From Oricola sp. (lineage in GTDB: Bacteria > Pseudomonadota > Alphaproteobacteria > Rhizobiales > Rhizobiaceae): a stretch of DNA of 64,000 nucleotides. The position numbers and the translations under genes are program-made. This document shows, in pieces, positions 9,736-17,162 of the stretch. The stretch lies in the NCBI RefSeq assembly GCF_022763245.1, contig NZ_JALEGV010000043.1, forward strand, positions 1 to 64,000, in the 5' to 3' direction. The notes beneath the pieces are model-generated. The model saw nothing but the letters and a program-made list of their open reading frames with translations, searched no databases and was not told the origin of the DNA. Each line of letters begins with the position of its first letter. The first letter of the stretch is position 1.

Positions 9736-9767
9736 GGCTCCCCCCGCCGCCAGCGGCGGGAAGAGCC
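9736..9767 (-). other. intercistronic stem-loop between chvE and gguA
   Basis: A 14-base arm at 9736-9749 pairs with 9754-9767 around a four-base loop. In the transcript two of the pairs are G-U wobbles. No T run follows on the minus strand, so it is not a standard terminator. Such hairpins after binding protein genes commonly protect the upstream mRNA and let the binding protein be made in excess. Confidence 0.6.
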
Positions 9768-9784
9768 TGTTTTCGGCGAGGTTC

Positions 9785-10849
9785 CTACTTGATCTGGTCC
9801 ATCGTGTAGTAACCGCTTCCGATCAGGATATCTTCCCAGTTGGAAGCGTCGACGGACACCGGCTCCAGCAGGTAGGAGGGCACCACCTTGACGCCATTGT
9901 CGTAGGTGGAGGTGTCGTTGATCTCGGGCTCGCCGCCCTGCAGCAGGGCGTCGACCATGCCCACGGTGACGCGTGCCAGTTCGCGGGTGTCCTTGAAGAC
10001 GGTCGAATACTGCTCGCCGGCAAGGATCGACTTGACGGAGGGCACCTCGGCGTCCTGGCCGGTGACGATCGGCATCTTCAGGTCGCCGGACCCGTAGCCC
10101 ACGCCCTTCAGCGAGGAGAGGATGCCGATGGACAGGCCGTCATAGGGCGAAAGCACGCCGTGGACCTGCTTGTCGGTGTAGTGAGCCGACAGGAGGTTAT
10201 CCATGCGCGCCTGCGCGACCGCGCCGTCCCAGCGCAGCGTGCCGACCGTGTCCATGCCCATCTGGCCGGACACGATATTGACCGTGCCCGCGTCGATCAG
10301 CGGCTGCAGCACGCTCATCGCGCCGTTGTAGAAGAAGTAGGCGTTGTTGTCGTCCGGCGAGCCGCCGAAGAGCTCGACATTGTAGGGGCCGTCGCCGAAA
10401 CGCGCCTTCAGGCCGTCGACCAGCGAGGTCGCCTGCTGAACGCCGACCTTGAAGTTGTCGAAGGTCGCGTAATAGTCGACGTCGCCGCTGTCGCGGATCA
10501 GCCGGTCATAGGCGATGATCTTGATGCCGGACGCGGCGGCGTTTTCCAGCGCGTTGGACAGCGTGGTGCCGTCGATGGCGGCGATCACGAGGACGTCGAC
10601 GCCCTTGGTGATCATGTTCTCGATCTGCGCCAGCTGGTTGGGGATGTCGTCTTCGGCATATTGCAGGTCGGTCGTGTAACCCGACGCCTCGAACTGCTCC
10701 ACCATGGAATTGCCGTCGGAGATCCAGCGCGCCGACGATTTCGTCGGCATCGCGATGCCGACAGTGCCCTTGTCCTGTGCAGCAGCCGGCATGGCCGCGA
10801 TACCAACGCCAAAGGCAAGCGCGGTCGCCAGGGAAATCAGTTTCCTCAT
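9785..10849 (-). CDS. chvE: periplasmic sugar-binding protein, ChvE-like
   Basis: A 354-residue secreted binding protein. The signal peptide [20 protein letters not shown] ends near PAAAQDKG. The mature start [21 protein letters not shown] and the segments [16 protein letters not shown] and [20 protein letters not shown] are typical of ChvE/XylF-type proteins for galactose, arabinose and related sugars. The ATG at 10849 has a GGGAGGACC ribosome binding site. It is the first gene of the operon and divergent from gbpR. In Agrobacterium ChvE also acts as a sugar sensor with VirA; nothing here shows that second role. Confidence 0.92.
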   Translation of the reverse strand: MRKLISLATALAFGVGIAAMPAAAQDKGTVGIAMPTKSSARWISDGNSMVEQFEASGYTTDLQYAEDDIPNQLAQIENMITKGVDVLVIAAIDGTTLSNALENAAASGIKIIAYDRLIRDSGDVDYYATFDNFKVGVQQATSLVDGLKARFGDGPYNVELFGGSPDDNNAYFFYNGAMSVLQPLIDAGTVNIVSGQMGMDTVGTLRWDGAVAQARMDNLLSAHYTDKQVHGVLSPYDGLSIGILSSLKGVGYGSGDLKMPIVTGQDAEVPSVKSILAGEQYSTVFKDTRELARVTVGMVDALLQGGEPEINDTSTYDNGVKVVPSYLLEPVSVDASNWEDILIGSGYYTMDQIK

Positions 10850-10967
10850 GAGGTCCTCCCAGAGATTTCAAACAGTCGCCGCCGGTTCCTCCAAACGGCG
10901 ACACTTGATGAGCCTTTGCAGGCCGACGCGAACGGTAGGGGCTTCCCGTGTTGCACTTCAATTAATT

Positions 10968-11004
10968 AGATTGACAATCTGCATGCCATTTTTGATATGC
11001 AGAT
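10968..11004. promoter_or_regulatory. two overlapping-region dyads in the chvE/gbpR divergent promoter, probable LysR-type operator
   Basis: Two perfect inverted repeats sit side by side. AGATTG-A-CAATCT covers 10968-10980. ATCTGCAT (10977-10984) pairs with ATGCAGAT (10997-11004) across 12 bases. The second dyad spans the first possible gbpR start codon at 10997. The AT-rich block stands out from the GC-rich genes. LysR regulators often bind such dyads next to their own gene, so autoregulation and control of chvE are the natural inference. Confidence 0.6.
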
Positions 11005-11938
11005 CATGATCAATCTGGCCAACCGGTTGCAGTTGAAGGATTTCCGCCTGATCCAGGCGATCGCGGAAACCGGCCAGCTCGCGCTTGCGGCCGAGCGCAT
11101 GTCGATGACCCAGCCCGCCGCCTCGCGCATTCTCTCCAATGTGGAGCGCGAGATCGGCGTTCCGCTGTTCGCCCGCCATCCCAAGGGCATGACGCCGACG
11201 CCGATCGGCGAGACACTGGCGCGCAACGCAAACAGCCTGCTGCGCTGCCTGGAACAGACGGTTCAGGAGACCGAGTCGGCGATTTCCGGCCGCGCCGGTT
11301 CGGTGCGCGTCGGTTCGGTCACCGGCGGCGCGGTCGGCTTCGTCGTTCCGGCCGTCCGCAAGCTGAAGGAAACCGCGGTCGGCGCCGACATCCATGTCGA
11401 TGTCGCGCCCAGCGACGTGCTGATCGCCGGCCTGTTGCGCGGCGACTATGACTTCGTGCTGTCGCGCATTCCGCCGGGCATGGATGCGCGCCAGTTCGCC
11501 GTGCGCCGCGGACGCGTCGAGGTCGTGCGGTTCCTGGTGCGCCGCGAACATCCGCTGGTCGGGCGCACGCCGCTCGAGCCGGAGGATCTCGTCGGCTTCG
11601 AATGGGTCATCCAGGCGCCCCACACGCCGATGCGCCAGGCCGTCGAAGAGGCGTTCCTGTCCCAAGGCATCCAGCTGCCGAGCGAAACCGTCAACACGAC
11701 GTCCCTGCTTGTGATGATCGCCTATCTCGCCTCGACCGACGCCATCGCCCCGGCGTCGCGCGAGGTCGCGGGGCTGGTCGCCTCGGAGGACGGGCGGGAC
11801 CGGCTCGTGGCGCTCGAACTCGACGAGCCGATCATCATCAATCCCTATCACCTGATCACGCTGCGCAACCAGGTCATGAGCCCGCTGGCGATCCGCCTTC
11901 GCGACCTCGTCTATGAGGGCCTTTCAAACCCCAAATAG
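10997..11938 (+). CDS. gbpR: LysR-family regulator, GbpR-like (galactose-binding protein regulator)
   Basis: A 313-residue LysR regulator. The N-terminal winged helix-turn-helix (about residues 10-68) reads RLQLKDFRLIQAIAETGQLA then MSMTQPAASRILSNVEREIG. The rest is a periplasmic-binding-protein-like effector domain. It is divergent from chvE, as gbpR is in Agrobacterium, where it controls chvE in response to sugars. Two start codons are possible, at 10997 and 11006, and neither has a clear ribosome binding site. The dyad at 10977-11004 overlaps the first, which favours the second or a leaderless message. Confidence 0.88.
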   Translation: MQIMINLANRLQLKDFRLIQAIAETGQLALAAERMSMTQPAASRILSNVEREIGVPLFARHPKGMTPTPIGETLARNANSLLRCLEQTVQETESAISGRAGSVRVGSVTGGAVGFVVPAVRKLKETAVGADIHVDVAPSDVLIAGLLRGDYDFVLSRIPPGMDARQFAVRRGRVEVVRFLVRREHPLVGRTPLEPEDLVGFEWVIQAPHTPMRQAVEEAFLSQGIQLPSETVNTTSLLVMIAYLASTDAIAPASREVAGLVASEDGRDRLVALELDEPIIINPYHLITLRNQVMSPLAIRLRDLVYEGLSNPK

Positions 11939-12016
11939 CGTGCGCCCTATCCGCGTCGCCCGCTCCGCGCGTTCTGCCGGGTCCGTGCCCTGCGCGGCAG
12001 CACCGCCGACCTGTCG

Positions 12017-12035
12017 AGTCGCGGATCTCGCGACT
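12017..12035 (+). terminator. possible weak hairpin downstream of gbpR
   Basis: AGTCGCG (12017-12023) pairs with CGCGACT (12029-12035) across GATCT. Only a weak T-rich stretch follows at 12055-12058, so termination of gbpR here is tentative. Confidence 0.3.
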
Positions 12036-12086
12036 GATCTTCACGTTTTCGGCAGGGCGACCGTCCGTCGCCTTTCGCACCAAACC

Positions 12087-12110
12087 AAAAGGGCCGGAAA
12101 ATTCCGGCCC
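12087..12110 (-). terminator. rho-independent terminator of the dctPQM operon
   Basis: GGGCCGGAA at 12091-12099 pairs with TTCCGGCCC at 12102-12110. On the minus strand the stem is followed by TTTT (12090-12087), 34 bases after the dctM stop. Confidence 0.75.
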
Positions 12111-12143
12111 CAGAGGTTTGCGATTCGGTGACGTGAGCGCTGG

Positions 12144-13769
12144 CTATCGCGTCACGATCTCCGGTCCCATCAGCGCATAGGGCAGGGCGGTCGACAGCAC
12201 CGGCACATAGGTGACCAGCACCAGGAAGACGAGCAGCACGGCCACGAAGGGCGCCGCGGCCCGCACGACCTGCACCAGGCTCATCCCCGTAATGCCGGAC
12301 GTGACGAACAGGTTCAGCCCGATCGGCGGCGTGATCATGCCGATCTCCATGTTGACGACCATGATGATGCCGAGATGGATCGGATCGACGCCCAGCTCCA
12401 TGGCGATCGGGAAGACGACCGGCGCGACGATCAGCAACAGGCCCGACGGCTCCATGAACTGGCCGCCCAGGAGAAGCAGGATGTTGACCGCGATCAGGAA
12501 GGTGAACCAGGTGAAGCCCGCATCGACCATCAGCGCGGTGATCGCCTGCGGAATGCGTTCCGCCGTCAGCACATGCGCGAACAGGAGCGCGTTCACGATG
12601 ATGAACATCAGCATGATGATCGTCTTGGAGGAATCGACCATCACCTTGCGCGTGTCGGCATGCACGAAGGCCGGCAGGAAATTGCGGCCGATCATCGCGA
12701 TGTTGCGGCCCCAGACCGGCAGCCCGGCCGCCAGGAAGCGCGGCAGGTTCGCCGGATTGGAGGCCGGATCGCGCCAGATCGCATAGGCGATCATGACGGC
12801 GACCGACAGCGCCAGGCCGACCCAGGCACGTCCCGACGCGGTGACGTTCTCCCAGTCCGCCGTGACGAAGAAGGACAGCACCATCCACACGAAGAAGAAG
12901 GCCAGCGCATAGACCGTCGCGGAAAAGCCGATATGGGCCGGCGTGCCGCGCGCGTCTTCCTCGCGCAGCCAGCGGCGGCCGGCCATCGGGCCCATGTCGC
13001 GATAGACGAAGACGGCGATGAAGAAGGCGTAGACGGCGGCCACGGCGGCGGCCTCCGTCGGCGTGAAGACGCCGCCATAGATGCCGCCGATGATGATGAC
13101 GATGAGGAAGAGGCCCCAGCCGGCTTCCTTGCCGCCGTTCAGCAGTTCGCCGACGCCCTTCCACTCTTCGGCCGGCAGGTTGCGCCGGCGCGCGATGACA
13201 TAGATGGCCGCCATCAGCATCAGGCCCGCGACCGCGCCGGGGATCACGCCGGCCAGGAACATCCGCCCGACGGACACGTTCGTCGCCGCCGCATAGACCA
13301 CCATGACGATGGAGGGCGGGATCAGGATGCCGAGCGTGCCGGCATTGGCGATCACGCCGGCCGCGAATTCCTTGGTGTAGCCGACCTGGCGCATGCCGGC
13401 GATGGCGATGGTGCCGATCGCAACGACGGTGGCCGGCGAGGAGCCGGAGAGCGCCGCGAACATCATGCAGGCCAGCACCGAGGCCATGGCGAGGCCGCCG
13501 CGGAAATGGCCGACCGTGGCGATGGAAAAGCGGATGATGCGCTTCGCCACGCCGCCCGTCGACATGAAGGCCGAGGCGAGCACGAAGAAGGGAATGGCCA
13601 GCAGCGTGTAGTTCTGCGAGGCGGTGAACAGCTGCTGCGCCACCGACGACATGGAATCGTTGGAGAAGAACGCGATCGTGATGATCGACGACAATCCGAG
13701 CGACACCGCGACGGGAACGCCGAGGAACAGGAGCGCGAGGACGAGAACGAACAGAATGACGGTTTCCAT
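12144..13769 (-). CDS. dctM: TRAP transporter large permease subunit, DctM-like, with central insertion
   Basis: A 541-residue TRAP-T large subunit. Family motifs include ALLFLGVPVAVSLG at the start, GILIPPSIVMVVYAA, GGVFTPTEAAAVAAVYA and NMEIGMITPPIGLNLFV. The usual length is about 425-435 residues. The extra hundred or so residues lie at roughly 270-385, between the GGVFTPTEAA region and ADTRKVMVDSSKT. They hold two further hydrophobic stretches (ATVYALAFFFVWMVLSFFV and WVGLALSVAVMIAYAI). It forms the Na+-coupled permease with DctQ. C4-dicarboxylate specificity is inferred from the adjacent dctBD genes. Confidence 0.88.
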   Translation of the reverse strand: METVILFVLVLALLFLGVPVAVSLGLSSIITIAFFSNDSMSSVAQQLFTASQNYTLLAIPFFVLASAFMSTGGVAKRIIRFSIATVGHFRGGLAMASVLACMMFAALSGSSPATVVAIGTIAIAGMRQVGYTKEFAAGVIANAGTLGILIPPSIVMVVYAAATNVSVGRMFLAGVIPGAVAGLMLMAAIYVIARRRNLPAEEWKGVGELLNGGKEAGWGLFLIVIIIGGIYGGVFTPTEAAAVAAVYAFFIAVFVYRDMGPMAGRRWLREEDARGTPAHIGFSATVYALAFFFVWMVLSFFVTADWENVTASGRAWVGLALSVAVMIAYAIWRDPASNPANLPRFLAAGLPVWGRNIAMIGRNFLPAFVHADTRKVMVDSSKTIIMLMFIIVNALLFAHVLTAERIPQAITALMVDAGFTWFTFLIAVNILLLLGGQFMEPSGLLLIVAPVVFPIAMELGVDPIHLGIIMVVNMEIGMITPPIGLNLFVTSGITGMSLVQVVRAAAPFVAVLLVFLVLVTYVPVLSTALPYALMGPEIVTR

Positions 13770-13773
13770 GGCC

Positions 13774-14469
13774 TCAGTCCCGCAAGATGTCTTTGTTTTC
13801 GGCGACGAGCTCTTCGGCCTCGTGACCGGCGATGATCAGTTCGCGCTCGCCGCGGGCGATCGCGATAACCGCCTGCAGGCTGCGGAAGGCCAGCAGCGCG
13901 AGACCGATCGGCAGCATCAGATACGCCACCCAGCGCTGCACGCGCTCCTGCAGGCCGAACGTGTCCTGCATCCAGACCGGGTAGCGCAGATCGTCGAGGC
14001 CGATCCCCGCGCCATACATCAGCGTCCAGTAGCCGAGCGCGCCGGACTGCCGGTAGCTGGTGATGTCCTTGCCGCCGAAGAAGGCGAGCCAGCCTGCGTG
14101 CAGCAGGATCATCGCGTAGAGGAAGCAGCAGATCGCGCCGAACAGGGCGGCGGCGTGAAAGAGCGGCTTCGGAAAGGTGCGGATGAGCGCGTCGACGCCC
14201 AGATGCATGCCGTGCTTCACGCCGTAGGACATGCCGAACAGGATCAGCCACGCGAACAGGATGCGGGTCAGTTCGAGCGCGCCGCCCCACCCCGTGTTGA
14301 AGCCGTAACGCGCGATCACCTGGGTGAACGACACGAAGGTGATCGCGGCCAGAAGGATCGCGATGAAGTTCTCTTCGAGCGCGTTGATCAGGGCGCTGTT
14401 CCAGCGCTCCGCGAGAAACAAGATGACAACGAGCGCCACAAGCAGAACTGCGGGCCAGAAAACTTCCAT
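13774..14469 (-). CDS. dctQ: TRAP transporter small permease subunit, DctQ-like
   Basis: A 231-residue membrane protein with four hydrophobic segments and the family-like ALEENFIAILLAAITFVSF and LTRILFAWLILFGMSYGVK stretches. DctQ proteins are usually 160-190 residues; the extra length lies in a loop around residues 125-160 and in a charged C-terminal tail (IARGERELIIAGHEAEELVA). It is four bases upstream of dctM, so the two are co-translated. With DctP and DctM it forms a periplasmic-binding-protein-dependent secondary transporter. Confidence 0.88.
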   Translation of the reverse strand: MEVFWPAVLLVALVVILFLAERWNSALINALEENFIAILLAAITFVSFTQVIARYGFNTGWGGALELTRILFAWLILFGMSYGVKHGMHLGVDALIRTFPKPLFHAAALFGAICCFLYAMILLHAGWLAFFGGKDITSYRQSGALGYWTLMYGAGIGLDDLRYPVWMQDTFGLQERVQRWVAYLMLPIGLALLAFRSLQAVIAIARGERELIIAGHEAEELVAENKDILRD

Positions 14470-14518
14470 GATATCTCCCCCTTAACCCCCGCGGCGGTGA
14501 CGGCCCGCCGTTAGCGTG

Positions 14519-14545
14519 GGGCCGGCGAACATGGTCCGCCGGCCC
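14519..14545 (-). other. stem-loop between dctP and dctQ
   Basis: GGGCCGGCG (14519-14527) pairs with CGCCGGCCC (14537-14545) around a nine-base loop. No T run follows in the direction of transcription. As after chvE, the hairpin sits just after a binding protein gene, which suggests mRNA protection or partial attenuation. Confidence 0.55.
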
Positions 14546-14557
14546 GCAAAGTCGTGA

Positions 14558-15556
14558 TCAGGAACCGTTGGACGCTACGGCCGCGTCGATCAGGTCGGTG
14601 CCGATGTCGCCTTCGAACTGCTCCCAGACGGGCTTCATGACGGCAACCCACTCGGCGCGCTGCTCGGCCGTCAGCTCGCGCACGGTCGCGCCGGCGTCGA
14701 TGATGTTCTGACGGTTGGCGGCTTCCTTCTCGGCGACCTGGGCGTTGGCGGTCCGGGTCACGTCTTCGACGATCGACAGGAACTGGTCGCGCACGCCGTC
14801 ATCGAGACCGGCAAGCCAGTCGGTCGAGGTGACGAGCAGGTAAGCCAGAAGCTGGTGGTTGGTCTCGGTGATGCCGTCCTGCACCTCGAAGAACTTCTGG
14901 GTGTAGATGTTGGACCAGGAGTTTTCCTGACCGTCGACGACGCCGGTCTGCAGCGCGCCGTAGACTTCCTTGAAGGCCAGCTTCTGGGCCGAACCGCCCA
15001 TCGCCTCGATCATCGCCTCGGCGACGTCGGAGGTCTGGATGCGGAACTTCAGGCCGTTGGCGTCGGCGGGAACGAGCAGCGGCTTGTTGGCCGAGAACTG
15101 CTTGAGGCCGGACGACCAGTAGCCGAGGCCGGTGTAGCCGTTCGGCTCGGTGACCTTGAGCAGGCCCTTGCCGGCGTCGGAATCGGCGAAGGCCGCGACC
15201 GCGTCGAGCGACGAGAACAGGAACGGCAGGTCGAAGAGGCGGTATTTCTTGGTGTAGGCCTCGAACTTCGACAGCGACGGCGCGGCGAGCTGGACGTCGC
15301 CGAGCAGCAGGGCTTCCATCACCTTGTCGTCGTCATAGAGCGTGGAGTTCGCGAAGACCTCCATGCAGGCGGTGCCGTTCATCTCGTCGTTGACGCGTTC
15401 CGCCAGCATCGTCGCGGCGTCGCCCTTCGGGTGGCCGGTGGCCGCCACGACGTGGCTGAACTTGATGACCATTTCGCCGTCGTCGCAATTGGCGAGCGCC
15501 TGGGATGCGGTCAGCGAAATGGCGAGCGCCGAAACGGCGCCGAGAAGCTTCTTCAT
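14558..15556 (-). CDS. dctP: TRAP transporter substrate-binding protein, DctP-like
   Basis: A 332-residue periplasmic protein with signal peptide MKKLLGAVSALAISLTASQA and likely cleavage after QALA. The mature start MVIKFSHVVAATGHPKG and the segments GLKFRIQTSDVAEAMIEAMG (with the substrate-carboxylate-binding arginine) and GVVDGQENSWSNIYTQKF are classic DctP features. It should bind succinate, malate or fumarate. The ATG at 15556 follows a GGAGGT ribosome binding site. A sigma-54 promoter lies about 130 bases upstream. Confidence 0.9.
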   Translation of the reverse strand: MKKLLGAVSALAISLTASQALANCDDGEMVIKFSHVVAATGHPKGDAATMLAERVNDEMNGTACMEVFANSTLYDDDKVMEALLLGDVQLAAPSLSKFEAYTKKYRLFDLPFLFSSLDAVAAFADSDAGKGLLKVTEPNGYTGLGYWSSGLKQFSANKPLLVPADANGLKFRIQTSDVAEAMIEAMGGSAQKLAFKEVYGALQTGVVDGQENSWSNIYTQKFFEVQDGITETNHQLLAYLLVTSTDWLAGLDDGVRDQFLSIVEDVTRTANAQVAEKEAANRQNIIDAGATVRELTAEQRAEWVAVMKPVWEQFEGDIGTDLIDAAVASNGS

Positions 15557-15687
15557 GAGTGTACCTCCACTTTGGGGCTTATTCCCCGTTTCTCACGACA
15601 CAGGGAGATCGCGGCCGCGAACCGGCTCGATGCGGCGGGGCCGCGCTCCTCCCTCAAAAGGCGTCGATACCTTTCGCTCGCAACGGT

Positions 15688-15703
15688 TGCACGCCGCGTG
15701 CCA
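15688..15703 (-). promoter_or_regulatory. sigma-54 (RpoN) promoter of dctPQM
   Basis: On the minus strand the sequence reads TGGCACGCGGCGTGCA. It has GG and GC separated by exactly ten bases, as required for the -24/-12 elements; the match to TGGCACG-N4-TTGCA differs at one base in the -12 box. It is 132 bases upstream of dctP, and the gene upstream encodes a sigma-54 activator. Confidence 0.78.
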
Positions 15704-15754
15704 CATTGCGAATGTCAGGAATTCCGGGGCTTTTTGCGTCTCAAGCGGGGCGCG

Positions 15755-15774
15755 ATGGGTAGAAACGTACCCAT
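15755..15774. promoter_or_regulatory. inverted repeat upstream of the sigma-54 promoter, probable DctD binding site
   Basis: A perfect dyad, ATGGGTA-6-TACCCAT, centred about 60 bases upstream of the -24 element. A degenerate second copy, beginning GGGTAG on the minus strand, lies at 15787-15804 and overlaps the end of dctD. Tandem upstream sites are usual for DctD-type enhancer-binding proteins. Confidence 0.65.
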
Positions 15775-15798
15775 TGCGGCAGGTCGATGTTACGATTC

Positions 15799-17151
15799 CT
15801 ACCCGTCGTCGCCGTCCACGACGATGCCGTGTTTCTGCATCTTGTCGTAGAGGCCTTTGCGCGAGATGCCGAGCGACGTGTAGACGTCCTTCAGCCGCCC
15901 GCCGGCCTTGCGGATTTCCGCCTCGATGACGGCTCTCTCGAAAGCGGCCAGGCGATCGGACAACGGCCCCGCGAAGTCCTCGCCGGAGCGCGACGTGCCG
16001 CTGTCGAACCCGTTCCACAGGCCGAGCACCCAGCGGTCGGCGATGTTGCGCAATTCGCGCACATTGCCGGGCCAGTGGTGATCGACGAGCTGCCGCTCGA
16101 GAAGCGGCGTGAATTCGGGAATGTCGCGCCGGTAGCGGGCGCGGGCCTGGCGGGCGAGATATTCGAACAGCAGCGGAATGTCCTCGCGCCGCTCCCGCAG
16201 CGGCGGGATGGTCAGCGTCACGACGTTCAGGCGGTAATAGAGATCGGCCCTGAACCGTCCGGCCTTCGCTTCGTCGGAGAGGTCGGACTTGGTTGCCGCG
16301 ACGAAGCGCACGTCGAGCGGAATGCGCTTGTTGGAGCCGAGCCGCTCGATGGCGCGCTCCTCGATCGCGCGCAAGAGCTTGGCCTGCAGGTCGAGCGGCA
16401 TGGATTCGATCTCGTCGAGAAAGACCGTGCCGCCATTGGCATGCTCGAGCTTGCCGATGCGCTGCTTCGACGCGCCGGTGAAGGCCCCCGCCTCGTGGCC
16501 GAAGAGTTCGGACTCGAAGATGTCTGGCGGCAGCGCGGCGCAATTGAGCGCGACGAAGCCGGCCGATGCGCGCGGCGAGAAATCATGCAGCGCCCGGGCC
16601 GCGACCTCCTTGCCGGCGCCGGTTTCGCCGATCACGATGACGTCGGCGCCGGTGCCGGCGACCAGCTCGATCTCGCTGCGCAGCGCGCCGATGGCCGGCG
16701 AACGGCCGACGATGCGCTCGGCGATCCCGCTGACGGAATCGAGTTCCGAACGCAGGATGCGGTTTTCAAGGACGAGGCGGCGTTTCTCCAGCGCGCGTCG
16801 CGTGACGGCGCCGAGGTCCTGCACGCTGAACGGTTTGGGGATGAAGTCGTAGGCGCCCTCCCGCATGGCGTCGACGGCAAGCTGGATGTCGCCATGGCCG
16901 GTCACCAGGATCACCGGAATGGCGGCGTCGATGTCGAGGACCTTGGCCATGAACTGCATGCCGTCCATGCCCGGCATGCGGATGTCGCTGACGATGGCGC
17001 CGGCGAAATCGCGGCCGATCGCCTCCAGCGCGTCCGGCGGACGCTTGAAGTCGACGACGTCGAGATCGTCCAGTTCCAGGCCCTGCTTCAGGGCGTGACG
17101 CAGGTCGTCATCGTCGTCGATCAGGATGATGTCGGGTCCGGTTGCGGTCAC
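15799..17151 (-). CDS. dctD: sigma-54-dependent response regulator, DctD-like
   Basis: A 450-residue NtrC-family activator. The receiver domain (about 1-120) has phosphoacceptor D56 in VSDIRMPG. The AAA+ domain (about 147-375) has Walker A GETGAGKE at 175-182, the sigma-54-contacting GAFTGA at 222-227 and Walker B TVFLDEIES. The C-terminal Fis-type helix-turn-helix ends RLKDVYTSLGISRKGLYDKM. The start is a GTG at 17151, eleven bases after the dctB stop. It is followed by the dctP promoter with a likely binding dyad, so its target is adjacent. Confidence 0.92.
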   Translation of the reverse strand: MTATGPDIILIDDDDDLRHALKQGLELDDLDVVDFKRPPDALEAIGRDFAGAIVSDIRMPGMDGMQFMAKVLDIDAAIPVILVTGHGDIQLAVDAMREGAYDFIPKPFSVQDLGAVTRRALEKRRLVLENRILRSELDSVSGIAERIVGRSPAIGALRSEIELVAGTGADVIVIGETGAGKEVAARALHDFSPRASAGFVALNCAALPPDIFESELFGHEAGAFTGASKQRIGKLEHANGGTVFLDEIESMPLDLQAKLLRAIEERAIERLGSNKRIPLDVRFVAATKSDLSDEAKAGRFRADLYYRLNVVTLTIPPLRERREDIPLLFEYLARQARARYRRDIPEFTPLLERQLVDHHWPGNVRELRNIADRWVLGLWNGFDSGTSRSGEDFAGPLSDRLAAFERAVIEAEIRKAGGRLKDVYTSLGISRKGLYDKMQKHGIVVDGDDG

Positions 17152-17162
17152 GATATCCGTTC

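Noticed and set aside
12375-13835. 486-codon plus-strand frame opposite dctM
   Set aside because: Composition is repetitive Arg/Asp/His and it mirrors the membrane helices of DctM.
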